From Ryuthela nishihirai (taxonomy: Eukaryota; Arthropoda; Arachnida; Araneae; Heptathelidae): a DNA stretch of 64,000 nt. The notes below the pieces were generated by a model, which was given only the letters and a program-made list of their open reading frames with translations, was not told the origin of the DNA and ran no database searches. The position numbers and the translations under genes were made by a program. Below, in pieces: positions 23,125 through 32,366 of this stretch (positions within the stretch are counted from its first letter, which is position 1; every line of letters starts with the position of its first letter). The DNA lies in contig JAWZYU010000005.1 of the NCBI GenBank assembly GCA_038380435.1, positions 35,114,001-35,178,000 on the forward strand, in the 5' to 3' direction.

Positions 23125-24936
23125 TTATATTACGGGTAGTAGCTTGCTTTGATATAAGTGGTATTTGCAATTTAAATGATGAGTCTCTAAGGGTATATAT
23201 GTCTGTCGAACCTGAAATAGATGTAAATTGAAATGGACATATTCAATAACTTTTAAAATGTAAATTTGAGACAGAGTCAGTAACCCCAATTTCTTAAATA
23301 TAGGACGAGATTCAGAGAAGCGACCTTTATGGTCAATAATTCTAACTATAAATTTTTGCAGAATCAACAGCCTGTTTAAATTTGTTTTTGCAGCTCCTCC
23401 CCAGGCTTTTATTGCATATTGTAGCTGACTATATACACAAGCAGAATATAACATTTTTAAACTTGTTTTATCGAGTAATAATCTTAGTGTATAAAATTTT
23501 GCTATGAATGGTTTTATCTTGTCCACAGTATAATCAGTGTGATACTTCCATGAAAGGCTTTTATCAATGATCACTCCTAGGTATTTAATTTGGTCAACCT
23601 TCGTAAGAAGTTCGCAACTGCAATTTAGGATGTTGTAACAGTCCTTGTGATGAGAAACCACTCCAGAGTCACTGCTACCATCAGTTGATGCCTTCAACTG
23701 GAATTTTATATAGCATGTTTTAGCCTTATTTAAACTTAATTTATTCAACATTAGCCATTGATAGAAACGATGAATATCTCTGTTTGCCATTTGGTATAAT
23801 TGCTCGTTGGTGTTACTTTTGTATAACAAAACAATATCATCAGCATAAGAAATAATTTCTGCCTCAAAGTTTTTGTCAAATATATCGTTTACATATAATA
23901 TAAATAGCAGAGGTCCCAGTACAGAACCTTGTGGTACACCTGTATTAATATTTTTCATAGAACTATATATATCATTTATCCTAACGATTTGTGAACGATT
24001 TTCCAAGTAGGATTTTAGCCAGGTAAAACTGGTACCTCTGATTCCATTTTTATAAAGTTTAGCCAGCAATATTTCATGATTTACCAAATCAAAAGCCTTT
24101 GATAAGTCAAAAAAAATTGCGAGTGTTTTAAAATCTTTATCCAGAGACCACGTGAGTGAATTTTTTAAATGTAAAATAGCATCTTCTGTGCTTTTTTTCT
24201 GCTGAAATCCATATTGGTTTTTTGCTATTATGTTAAACTTTAATAAAAAATTGTTCAACCTGACAAAAAATAACTTTTCCAATATTTTTGACATTATCGG
24301 AAGTAAAGCAATAGGTCGATAATTTTCTATAAGAATTTTGCTTTCTTTTTTGTAAATAGGAATTATTACTGAACATTTTAAGGCATTTGGGAAAATACCA
24401 GAAGATAAAGACATATTAAACAAGTAGCACAATGTTGTTCGTATCGATGGATATATTGCTTTAAAATTATCCACGTTTATGTCATCCCAGCCAATCGAAT
24501 AAGTCCTTTTCAAATTTTTTACTATGCTGTCTAATTCTTCCAACGAAACTGCTATCAGACCCATTGAATTGCCCTGGGAAATGATTATTCTGTCTTTTAA
24601 CTTAAGATCTTCAGGCACTACCAAATCTGATTCCGAATTACTAGTTTCATATTCAGTAGCTATATTTACAAAATAATCATTAAAAGCATTGACTATTTCA
24701 GTGGAACTATCTGTAAAATATACCATTTTATTATTTAAGCTCATTTCAAACAGATGATTTTTTTTCCTACTATTTGTATTAATTACTTCATTTATAATAT
24801 CCCATTTCTTCTTTGTGTTATTTCCAGCATATGCCAGTTTTTCTTGAAAATATGAATTTTTAGCTTTTGATATTATGCTATTTAAGGAGTTTCTGTAATT
24901 TTTGTAATAGTTAGCATCAATTCTATTTTTTTCCAT
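23125..24936 (-). pseudogene. CR1-like LINE ORF2, reverse transcriptase part
   Basis: An open frame of 603 codons with reverse transcriptase motifs in order: IGWDDIN, RPIALLPIMSKILEK, QYGFQQKKSTEDA, FFDLSKAFDLVNHEILL, GVPQGSVLGPLLFI, then the catalytic SYADDIVLLY, followed by the thumb KYLGVIIDKSLSW. The set is typical of the CR1/Jockey group. The catalytic Asp pair is intact. The start used is only the first Met after a frameshift; the true ORF2 continues from the endonuclease frame that overlaps by 55 bases. There is no RNase H domain. It performs target-primed reverse transcription in functional relatives. Confidence 0.93.
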
Positions 24937-25925
24937 AATCTATGTAAGTGATTTCGGTACCGTATTGACATAACAAGTTCTGTGGTTATCCACGGTTTAA
25001 AATTTTTTAATTTTTTATTCAGATTTCTCTTTACTGTATCTTTTTTAGCTAATTTTTTAAAGTCCTCAATGAAATGGTCAAAAGCTTCATTTACGTCAAA
25101 ATAATTTTGTATATGATTCCAACTATAGTCCTTGAAGCCTTGTTGTAATTTCACTTTGTCTGTGTAAATAATTGACTGTATTGACTCCTTGGCTTTGACC
25201 GAGACATTTGTTGATGAAGAAAAGGTGAAATAAATCATATAATAATCTGTGATGTCCGTAGTTACAATATAGGCGCAACAAGAAAAAGAATTTATTTTCC
25301 TTATGAAAAAATGATCTATACAAGTTTGTGATTGCGATCTCGTAATCCCCGTAATATAATTTGACAAGTTGTATAGAGTCATAAGATCTAAATAACTATT
25401 TATATGTTCTGTAGATTTTGAAATATCCAAGTTTATATCTCCGGTAAGAATAATATTACGATCTGGAAGTTTATCGACATGTTGAATCAATTCTTCAATG
25501 AAATTTATTTCTCCACCTCCAATATAACGATAAATCGCCAATAAGACTACCGACATTGTTGAATTCAATTGAATTTTTAATGCAATAACTTCGGCTGAGT
25601 TCATTTCGAAATCTAACTGGGAAGCACACCAATGCTGCTTGATGTAAACCACAATTCCACCAGATCTGTTAAAATGTCTACAGTTAAAAAATCCTTTGTA
25701 TCCCTCAATATGATATAAAGATGTTTCATTGTCAGGTATCCAAATCTCAGAAAGGATTATTACATCCGGTTTACAATTACTACTTTCTATCAATGCCAAA
25801 AACACATCAAAATTCGCTCGTAAACTTCTGATATTCAAATGAATAAAACTAATTCCTTTTTTGAAATCAGAATGGATCAATTTAAGTTCTTCAAGGTCAA
25901 TATAAATACCCGATGTTCCTTCCAT
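24882..25925 (-). pseudogene. CR1-like LINE ORF2, endonuclease part
   Basis: An open frame of 347 codons giving the N-terminal apurinic-like endonuclease: SFIHLNIRSLRANFD, then VIILSEIW with the catalytic Glu, GGIVVYIK, ILTGDINLDI and CIDHFFI, which corresponds to the SDH region with Ser replaced by Ile. It runs into the linker before the reverse transcriptase, where a single frameshift near 24.9 kb separates it from the frame at 23125-24936. The start at 25925 follows the end of ORF1 by about 70 bases, the usual tight LINE layout. Confidence 0.9.
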
Positions 25926-25993
25926 TTTATGGCTAGAAAAAAATTAACCAAAGCAAAAAATCAAAAACTTATTTTAAGGAACTTTATAGCGCA

Positions 25994-27032
25994 TCAGATA
26001 TTAATTAAGTTTGACTCATTGTCAATTCTGATGGCATTTGAGTCGTCGTTTTTCCTTAGGAATATTTTTCCCAATTTTATCCATACATATTTATATTTAA
26101 ATTCCTTTTGAAGAGCTTTGACTTTATAGAGTAATCTCTTCCTTTCTATTGTTAATTGCTCATTTATGTAAAATGGTTCCTGTTCCATTTCTTCATTTAG
26201 CGAATTTAGAAATAACTTCTTCCCTTTTCTTTTCCCGTCTAACCACTTATTTCTGACGTCTTCGTTCTTAAACTCTATTAAATATTACCAGGTTTATCAG
26301 CAATACGAGACTGAACCCTTTTAATTAATTTTATATCCTCTTGTTTCTGGGGAATTTGTAATATAGTAGACACCTTATTTACAATTAATTGCAAATTCTC
26401 CTGCGGTTGCTGAGGTATACCAACAATCTCTAGATTTTTTTTTAATGCATCTTGTCTTAAATCATTAATCTTAGACTCTAATATGTTAATTTGTTTCTTC
26501 AATATTATACATTTTCCTTAGTTTCGTCAAGATCAGACCTATGACATTTAAGCTCATTCATAATTAATTCATTTTCCTTTACGAAGTCATCTATTTTTTT
26601 ACTACAAAATTCAACAGATCTAAGAATATCAACATTTTGTTGATTAATTCTTTTTTCAAACTCTGCGAATTCTTTCCTAATTTCCAACTTAAAAATATTA
26701 ATAAGCTCCTCTTTTAAATTATGATCAGAAGAATCCATAAAGCAACTTGGCTTACCATTGTTCCCAGAATGGTTATCTTCATCTCCCATAGATGGCTGCA
26801 CATGTTCCACTTCACTTGAGGAAAGGGAACCGCCCATCGTTGAGGTAACTCTTTTCTTCTTACAATTATTACATACCCATTTGCTTCTTCTGTCTACTGA
26901 CATATTTCTATAAACCTCGAGTCTTATCCCCACACATCCAATATGAAAAGTAGCTTTACATGAACCATAACACTGTAAATATTCCTTTTTTAAATCTTCA
27001 TCCTTACTACACACCTTACAGGTAAATTCCAT
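25994..27032 (-). pseudogene. CR1-like LINE ORF1, PHD-type finger + coiled coil
   Basis: Three frames in sequence: 27032-26505, 26502-26278 and about 26275-25994. The first begins MEFTCKVCSKDEDL and shows a C4HC3 pattern (CKVC, CYGSC, FHIGC, CNNCKKK) of a PHD-like finger, followed by a Glu/Lys-rich helix. The second is coiled coil (ILESKINDLRQDALKKNLEI, then VGIP). The third has the C-terminal fold of LINE ORF1 proteins (YINEQLT, KYVWIKLGKIFLRK). ORF1 products bind the LINE RNA. Two frameshifts break it. Confidence 0.85.
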
Positions 27033-27359
27033 GTTGCCAGATCCCTAATAACTAATGATAAACGACTTATTACTTTTTGTATATCAGCAAATAGGCCTAC
27101 ACTTAATACATTAGATTAATTTTGAATATTAAAGTGTTCAGAAAATATAAGAGTGAAAGATGCTAATATACAGCGTTGTTCAGTTCAGATCAATCCATGT
27201 ATTGTTTGTAAAATTATATATAATTGTGTTCTACATCATTGTAATTCCTAAAAAAATTAGCAATTGCTATGAGTTTTGTTCCTGAAACTGAAAGCCTCTC
27301 TTTACTATGTCACAAATCATATGGCTTCTCTGTAGAGAGGCCTTTGGCTGCACAGAATG

Positions 27360-27755
27360 GGGGCGGGGGTGGCTCAGTCGGTAGCGCGCCAGGCTCGTAA
27401 TCTGTAGTTCCCAGGTTCGAGTCCCAGCTGGGTCAGCGTTGAGATTTATCTTCGCAAAATTCCCCGCCCTGCCCATGGTCAGTAGGGGACACCGATTGGG
27501 CTTGGAAAGGCCGCCGTCCGTCGGATGGGACGTTAAGCCGTGGCCCCGTGTCCGGGAGAGCCATACCCTGTGCACGTTAAAGAACACGCTGGATGGCCTT
27601 GACGGGAGGTTACCATCTGTCTCCCAACAGCTGTTCCAGTGGGTCCCCTCCCCCAACCTTCTCTGAGTCTACGGGATCCATGTGACCTGGCCATTTAGCC
27701 CATGGTGTGCAAAAAAGTGCCGCTCACAGGTAAAACAACCCAAACAACCCAACCC
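27360..27755 (+). mobile_element. SINE1 copy, full length with TSD
   Basis: Complete structure. Head GGGGCGGGGGTGGCTCAGTC with A box, B box GGTTCGAGTCC, and the central block GGATGGGACGTTAAGCC followed by GTGCACGTTAAAGAACAC. The 3' part ends AAAACAACCCAACC. TGCACAGAATG flanks it at 27349-27359 and 27756-27766. About 395 bp; a good reference copy for the family. Confidence 0.97.
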
Positions 27756-27875
27756 TGCACAGAATGACTCCACGCTATACTTTTTCCCATGGTTTAGTTT
27801 ACATTATATGTTTATATTCATTACAAAAAATCTAGATCACACTATGCTATTAGATAAATTGTTTAACCTATAGTA

Positions 27876-28255
27876 TCATTTTACGAGAGTCTGGAGCTTT
27901 CTCTTTTTGACATTAGTTTGCTCTTTCAAAATATTTGGCTTCTTAAAATAATTACTTAACAATGTATTACTGGAAGCCCAAATTATCATTTTCCATATTT
28001 TTTCAGCTAAATGACCTTCACACATGTCATGACATCTCAGTAATTCCTCATTACTTAACAGATTTAATGTCAATACTGTGGCTAAAATTCTCTGATTTGG
28101 GAAATTTGAAAATTCTTGTTCAAATTTACTACAAAGTTTTTTTAACAACTATGCAATTATATACAATAGCATTTATAACACTCAGTTGTGTCCATAATAA
28201 CCCACTTGTGTCTAAGTTTTTAATTAAACTGTGCGATGCATTTAATTGAATCTGG
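27876..28255 (-). pseudogene. candidate last exon of the THAP gene
   Basis: A possible acceptor (TTCTTGATAG) at 28256 opens a frame containing HSLIKNLDTSG and LLWTQLSVINAIVYNCIVV. A one-base shift near 28150 leads into the 90-codon frame 28148-27876 (KLCSKFEQEF, LLSNEELLRCHDMCEGH, KKRKLQTLVK, stop). Composition and absence of stops suggest genuine ancestral coding sequence. I do not recognise the domain. It follows the THAP exons in order on the same strand, so I infer the C-terminal part of that protein. Confidence 0.5.
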
Positions 28256-28339
28256 CTATCAAGAACCAAATATGTTTTTCAGGATTCACATTTCATTTTT
28301 TTTTTTAGAACTGAATAGGCACAGTAACTAGCCAAATAG

Positions 28340-28395
28340 GTTAAGACGGTAGGTAGTCTCCTATTCTCACAATATCATCTTCACTAACAATAATG
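28340..28395 (-). pseudogene. candidate THAP gene exon 3
   Basis: A strong pyrimidine tract and acceptor (TTCTTTTCCTTTTAG) at 28396 precede a frame reading IIVSEDDIVRIGDYLPS and then a stop. The phase differs by one base from the donor proposed for exon 2, so either the copy is decayed or the donor is misplaced. Confidence 0.35.
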
Positions 28396-28600
28396 CTAAA
28401 AGGAAAAGAAACACTTAAATTTTCCTTTAGCTCTTTCCATCTCTGTTTGTCAGAAAAACTAGAAATATGGATACATACTTTTAGTTGGTAACACTAATTT
28501 CAGTATTGAATGCATAATTAATTTGTTTTCACACTCATATACCTGTCTTATTGAAATGTGATATTGGCCTCCAGCTAGTTGCCTGTATTTGCTAAAACAC

Positions 28601-28712
28601 CTTTGATGAGTCTAGGCTTTTCTAACTTTGCTCTTATTACTCTTCTTGTGACTATATCACACATGCTTGTCTCATGCTGAATTTCATTGGCTTTAAAATG
28701 AAGTTCACACAC
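28601..28712 (-). pseudogene. THAP gene exon 2 (second half of THAP finger)
   Basis: After an acceptor AG at 28713, the frame reads VCELHFKANEI and ends with KPRLIKG. This is the C2CH part of a THAP zinc finger (Cys-x2-His) followed by the usual basic, Pro-containing end (compare the SKVCSKHF type). It joins exon 1 in phase 0 as HSK-VCELHF. A donor-like AAAG/GTGTTT lies at 28600. Confidence 0.7.
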
Positions 28713-28929
28713 CTACATAATTTTTTTGATTTTATTATGTTGGAACATTAGAACTAATTGTGAAAATTAATTTTTACTATTCTAATCTATATTTTTGAAA
28801 TATTCTCGTCTTAGTAATATATAACAAAAATAATAGAGTATGTATAGGAATGCATTACTCATTTAAAAAAACTGTAAAACAAAGTATATATGTAGAAACA
28901 AATCTTTCATATGACAAGAAATTTATTAA

Positions 28930-29136
28930 AAAAAATAAATACCCCCTCAAGCAGCTGCTTGCCACAGAGGTCTAACAGGAGCCTGTCAGTTTATATTCCA
29001 TAGTAGAAGGTCTGAGAGGATGGCAGGACCTCAGCAGAAAAACAACAGGAACATCCATGCCTTCTTACCCGGGGCTCGAACCCAGGTCCCGTATATCAGA
29101 AACCAAGCGCGCTAACCACTCGGCCACGGGACGGCT
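28930..29136 (-). mobile_element. SINE2 copy, full length with TSD
   Basis: The tRNA-like head (GCCGTCCCGTGGCCGAGTGG, B box GGTTCGAGCCC) is at the right end, with body and TATTT tail to the left. GAAATTTATTAA flanks it exactly (28918-28929 and 29137-29148). It lies in intron 1 of the THAP gene. Confidence 0.95.
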
Positions 29137-30142
29137 GAAATTTATTAACTGTCGATTTTTCACAATTTGCTTTTATGACATGATCTCTTGTTAATGGCAT
29201 TTTCTTGTTATTCCAAATATTTTAAAATTTTACTTTCCTTACTATATAAATGCACACACTTTTCTATGCTGGCTGACAAATTAATGGTCAGCTCTTCAAT
29301 TAATTTGAATTCATAAACTTTAGTCAAAATTGATTGGCACCAGTAACTTATACGTTACAAACACCCTAAACTGCAATTTCCTCTATGCGAGCCAAGGTTA
29401 CTAACCTGAAAAATTACCGATTATTTTATTCCTATAAATATTTGCTAAGTATAATGTACAGAAATGCACGTAAATTCAATAATTCAAATTGGTTATTACA
29501 ATTTTTAACATATAATGTTTAATTTTGCAAATAACATTAATATTTTATCAGAGTAAGAGATTTAATGTTTATTTTATTTAACATCAAGTGACCTTAATAC
29601 CTACACAACACATTATTTATTTCATTTGATATACTGTGGGATTTCTGGCAGAATGCATTGTCAATTTTTTTGGGGGGTTGTAAATTGTGCAATATTGAAT
29701 TTTTCATTCATGAAAATGAATTTTCATTCATTAACTACTGTCAGAATTATTTAATTTGAAGTTAACATTTAAAAAAATATAATCAGAAAGTGCATTTTGC
29801 AACAAGTTTTGACAAAAGTGTACTCTGCAAACAAACCAGCATTTTTCAAACCATATCAATGTAATAAATTACAAATCGCTGAAATTTTGAATCTTAAAAA
29901 ATTATAAAGGATTAGAAGGAATCATCTTTTTGAGGAAGGAACCAATCGATATTATTTTATAGTATAAATAATATTGTCATAATAATTTGGTATAAGTTTT
30001 TTTTTGTTTTGGTACAATGAAACAAGTTAGATAATAAAAGTACAAAAATTTACTTTGGATTAAATGATCATATTAGCTTAGCCTAACGATTTTCTGATAG
30101 CCCTTTGAATATATAGAATACAGTTAAAGAAAATAAAAGTGA
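29137..30142. other. AT-rich, intron-like, no gene seen
   Basis: It lies between THAP exons 1 and 2 on the minus strand and is therefore probably intron. No conserved motif or repeat recognised. Confidence 0.5.
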
Positions 30143-30528
30143 GTTGGGTTGTTTTACCTCTGAGCGGCACTTTTTTGCAGACCATGGGCTAAATGGCCAG
30201 GTCACATGGACCCCGAAGGCTCAGAGAAGGTTGGGGGAGGGGACCCATTGGAACAAGCTGTTGGGAGACAGATGGTAGCCTCCCGTCAAGGCCATCCAGC
30301 GTGTTCTTTAACGTGCACAGGGTATGGCTCTCCCGCACAGGGGGCCACGGCTTAGCGTCCATTCCGACGGACGGCGGCCTTTACCAAGCCCATAGGTGTC
30401 CCCTACTGACCGTGGGCAAGGCGGGGAATTTTGCGGAGATAAATCTCAACGCTGACCCAGCTGGGACTCGAACCTGGGAACTACAGATTACGAGCCTGGC
30501 GCGCTACCGACTGAGCCACTCCCGCCCC
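30143..30528 (-). mobile_element. SINE1 copy, full length with TSD
   Basis: Inverted copy, tail GGGTTGTTTTACC on the left and tRNA-like head at the right. AAATAAAAGTGA flanks it (30131-30142 and 30529-30540). An open frame through it (30193-30534) is repeat-derived and not a gene. Confidence 0.96.
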
Positions 30529-30557
30529 AAATAAAAGTGATAACTTATGTTACGTAC

Positions 30558-30704
30558 CTTACTATGAATTGTTGGTGTGAAATTCTCTCTCTTGATCGCT
30601 TTGATCCAAGCTTCTCTTTGAGAAATATCCTCACGGAACTGAAATACCTGGACTTTGTGCACATTCCAAAAGTTCCTTTATACTTTGGCACAAGAACTAG
30701 GCAT
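30558..30704 (-). pseudogene. THAP gene exon 1 (first half of THAP finger)
   Basis: From ATG at 30704 the frame reads MPSSCAKV, then a stop codon (30680-30678) where the second zinc Cys would be expected. It continues VFQFREDISQREAWIKAIKR and ENFTPTIHSK, an unmistakable THAP core (FP-type strand, the conserved Trp in AWIKAIKRENF). A strong donor AAG/GTACGT follows at 30557. THAP proteins are zinc-dependent DNA binders, found both in host regulators and in P-element and Kolobok-type transposons. The stop makes this copy non-functional. A tandem duplication of GCACAAGAACTAG overlaps the start. Confidence 0.72.
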
Positions 30705-30849
30705 AGATGAAAAAATAGCGCACAAGAACTAGACATAGAAAATATAAAACTTATCAACTCAACCAGCGTGACTCGATCGAAACTAGAGCTATTCAAAAAT
30801 GGCAACCGGAACACCAATGTTCGTGACGACACAGCTCTTCCGGCGAAGG

Positions 30850-31001
30850 AGTTGTCTCTCGGTGTTCACAGTACAGTACACCAAATCTATACGATTACAC
30901 AAAGGTTGCCAGATCACTAATTTCTAAAAAAAATCGTTGCCAGATATTTTTTCTGAATTCTGTAATCAACCATACTGTTCGGATATTTTTTTGAGCGACT
31001 G
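30850..31001 (-). repeat. right terminal inverted repeat of the 12-kb unit
   Basis: The reverse complement of 18944-19074 with an extra ~20 bp around 30870-30900. It contains GGTTGCCAGATCACTAATTT and GTTCGGATATTTTTTTGAGC, and ends ACTG next to TA. Confidence 0.88.
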
Positions 31002-31045
31002 TACCCGTGAGGGTGACCACCTGGAAACCACTGTGTGCAGTTGGC
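31002..31045 (+). pseudogene. 5S rRNA-derived sequence, 3' 42 nt
   Basis: It continues the 5S sequence interrupted at 18943: GAGGGTGACCACCTGGAAA (C box), then CACTGTGTGCAGTTGGC, matching the 3' end of animal 5S rRNA. With the left piece it makes 119 nt, the normal 5S length. A run of A follows, then the SINE2-type body. Confidence 0.92.
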
Positions 31046-31411
31046 AAAAAAACTGCCGAGGACCCCCATCCTCACACTTCTACTATGGCGTATAACCTGA
31101 CAGGCTCCTATCAGACCTCTGTGGCAAGCGGTTGCTTGAAGAGATACTATGGCGTATAACCTGACAGGCTCCTGTCAGACCTCTGTGGCAAGCGGTTGCT
31201 TGAGGAGATACTATGGCGTATAACCTGACAGGCTCCTGTCAGACCTCTGTGGCAAGCGGTTGCTTGAAGAGATACTATGGCGTATAACCTGACAGGCTCC
31301 TGTCAGACCTCTGTGGCAAGCTGTTGCTTGAAGAGATACTATGGCGTATAACCTGACAGGATCCTGTCAGACCTCTGTGGCAAGCGGTTGCTTGAAGAGA
31401 TATTTATTTTT
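31046..31411 (+). mobile_element. SINE2-type body and tail behind a 5S head
   Basis: CTGCCGAGGACCCCCATCC and TACTATGGCGTATAACCTGA correspond to the block that follows the tRNA-like head in SINE2 (CTGAGGTCCTGCCATCC, then TGTGGCATATAAACTGACAG). The same body is therefore joined here to a 5S-derived head. The tail region is multiplied five times and ends GAGATATTTATTTT. Confidence 0.82.
31081..31400 (+). repeat. 64-bp tandem repeat, 5 units
   Basis: Five nearly identical units starting at 31081, 31145, 31209, 31273 and 31337, each beginning TACTATGGCGTATAACCTGA and ending GCTTGAAGAGA. Only a few substitutions separate them, so the amplification is recent relative to the SINE. Confidence 0.97.
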
Positions 31412-31435
31412 TTTATTATAATAATTACCTATATA

Positions 31436-32030
31436 CAGGGTGTCTCAAAAATATAGGTACAAACTTTTAGGGGAAGTAGATAACATCTAAAGGAATGAGA
31501 ATTGCATAGGAACCCATAACCGAAAACGTCACCGTAAGTCAATAGGCGGCGCTGTTCATCAGTGCGCTAGAGGGGAAATTTCGGATTTTCTCATTCGAGC
31601 GGTAGTCGGCTGACGAAGAGTATGCAAAGGTATTCGAACAGGGAGCTGGCAGACATGCACTTAGTGTATGGAATAGCTGAGGGCAACGGACGAGCCGCTC
31701 AACGAATGTATCAAGAACGCTTCCCACACAGACATGTACCACACAGATATGACCACACAGATATGTTTGTGCGTGCGCATCAAAATTTGTGCAATTATGG
31801 GTCATTAAGAGCTGTAACGTTATGAAATGTATCATCTAGTACGCCATTTGTAATAATTATGTCCAATAAATGTTTTCCCATTAATCACTATCTTGTGTCC
31901 TTTCAGATCTTCTACCTCTGCTACCACTTTCCCATGACGTTTCCGGTTATGGGTTCCTATGCAATTCTCATTCCTTTAAATGTTATCTACTTCCCCTAAA
32001 AATTTGTACCTATATTTTTGAGACACCCTG
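31436..32030 (+). mobile_element. non-autonomous mariner-type element, 595 bp, TA TSD
   Basis: Terminal inverted repeats of about 90 bp: CAGGGTGTCTCAAAAATATA on the left, its complement on the right ending GAGACACCCTG, both followed inward by AGGGGAAGTAGATAAC and GGAACCCATAACCG. TA flanks both ends. It retains a short piece of the transposase (31622-31825) and lacks the catalytic domain. Confidence 0.92.
31622..31825 (+). pseudogene. DUF4817-like helix-turn-helix remnant of a mariner transposase
   Basis: A frame of 67 codons with YSNRELADMHLVYGIAEG, then GRAAQRMYQERFPHR and FVRAHQNLCNYGS. This is the DUF4817 N-terminal DNA-binding helix-turn-helix seen in many arthropod mariner-like transposases. 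A short internal repeat (PHRHVPHRYDHTD) replaces the linker. The DDE catalytic domain is deleted, leaving only this piece between long inverted repeats. Confidence 0.8.
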
Positions 32031-32104
32031 TATATATTTTTTTCTCCTCTCAGTTTTTCTGATATTTAAAAAAAAAATTCCTTCGAAATAAGTGTAACAG
32101 AGGT

Positions 32105-32360
32105 TTTTACTGGGTAATTTACACTATTAATATGATGACAAAGGTATAGAGAAAAAAATTTCTTTTAGCCGGGTGGGATCCGAACCTACCACCTCCTGAT
32201 AACATGTCAGATGCCCTGACTGCTGAGCTTTTGACCACCGAACATCGTAGGTTCAGATCCCAACTCACTAAAGACAATTTTTTTTCTCTTTACCTTAGTC
32301 ATCATATGAATTAATACAGCATAATAGTTTAAATTAACCAGTAAAAACTGATGAGCTGTG
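32105..32360. repeat. inverted repeat containing two tRNA-like halves
   Basis: The left arm contains TTTTTACTGGGTAATTTA and the right arm its complement near 32335. Both arms include the AGAGAAAAAAA block and a B-box-like word (GGATCCGAACC on the left, its complement form GGTTCAGATCC on the right). The arrangement is two related tRNA-derived units facing each other. Confidence 0.7.
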
Positions 32361-32366
32361 GATATA

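Larger units (their letters stand above)
22807..27170 (-). mobile_element. near full-length CR1-like LINE with TSD
   Basis: A 4.36-kb non-LTR retrotransposon with ORF1 (25994-27032), ORF2 (23125-25925), a ~300-bp 3' untranslated region and a 3' end of repeated TTGAA units (22811-22835 on the plus strand as TTCAA). It lies between CAGTGTTGTTCAGTT (22792) and CAGCGTTGTTCAGTT (27171), a 15-bp duplication with one mismatch. A 5' leader of about 138 bp precedes ORF1. This is one of few elements here kept end to end. Both ORFs contain frameshifts, so it is inactive as sequenced. Confidence 0.9.
18944..31001. mobile_element. 12-kb Tc1/mariner-type terminal-inverted-repeat unit inserted in a 5S sequence
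   Basis: The left end starts CAGTCGCTCAAAAA and the right end finishes TTTTTTGAGCGACTG. Both abut TA (18942-18943 and 31002-31003), and the 5S sequence reads through cleanly if the whole unit is removed, leaving one TA. The inverted repeats run well beyond 100 bp and continue into a second shared block (ACCGAGAGACAA on the left, its complement TTGTCTCTCGGT at about 30851). Inside are a CR1-like LINE, three SINE1 copies, one SINE2 copy and THAP-gene exons; without those repeats the unit would still be about 6-7 kb. No DDE transposase was recognised. An alternative is that two separate half elements were brought together, but the single 5S target argues against it. Confidence 0.75.

Noticed and set aside
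24882..25925. Separate host endonuclease gene
   Set aside because: It overlaps the reverse transcriptase frame, shares strand and element boundaries, and is the N-terminal part of LINE ORF2.
30193..30534. Frame of 113 codons with close relatives at 45657, 55883, 55415 and 27656
   Set aside because: These are translations of SINE1 copies; similarity comes from the repeat and not from a protein family.
18867..31045. Functional 5S rRNA gene
   Set aside because: Split by 12 kb between A and C boxes, and even rejoined it differs from conserved 5S positions and leads into a SINE body.
31081..31400. CRISPR-like array
   Set aside because: Units are contiguous 64-bp tandem copies without spacers, in eukaryotic SINE sequence.
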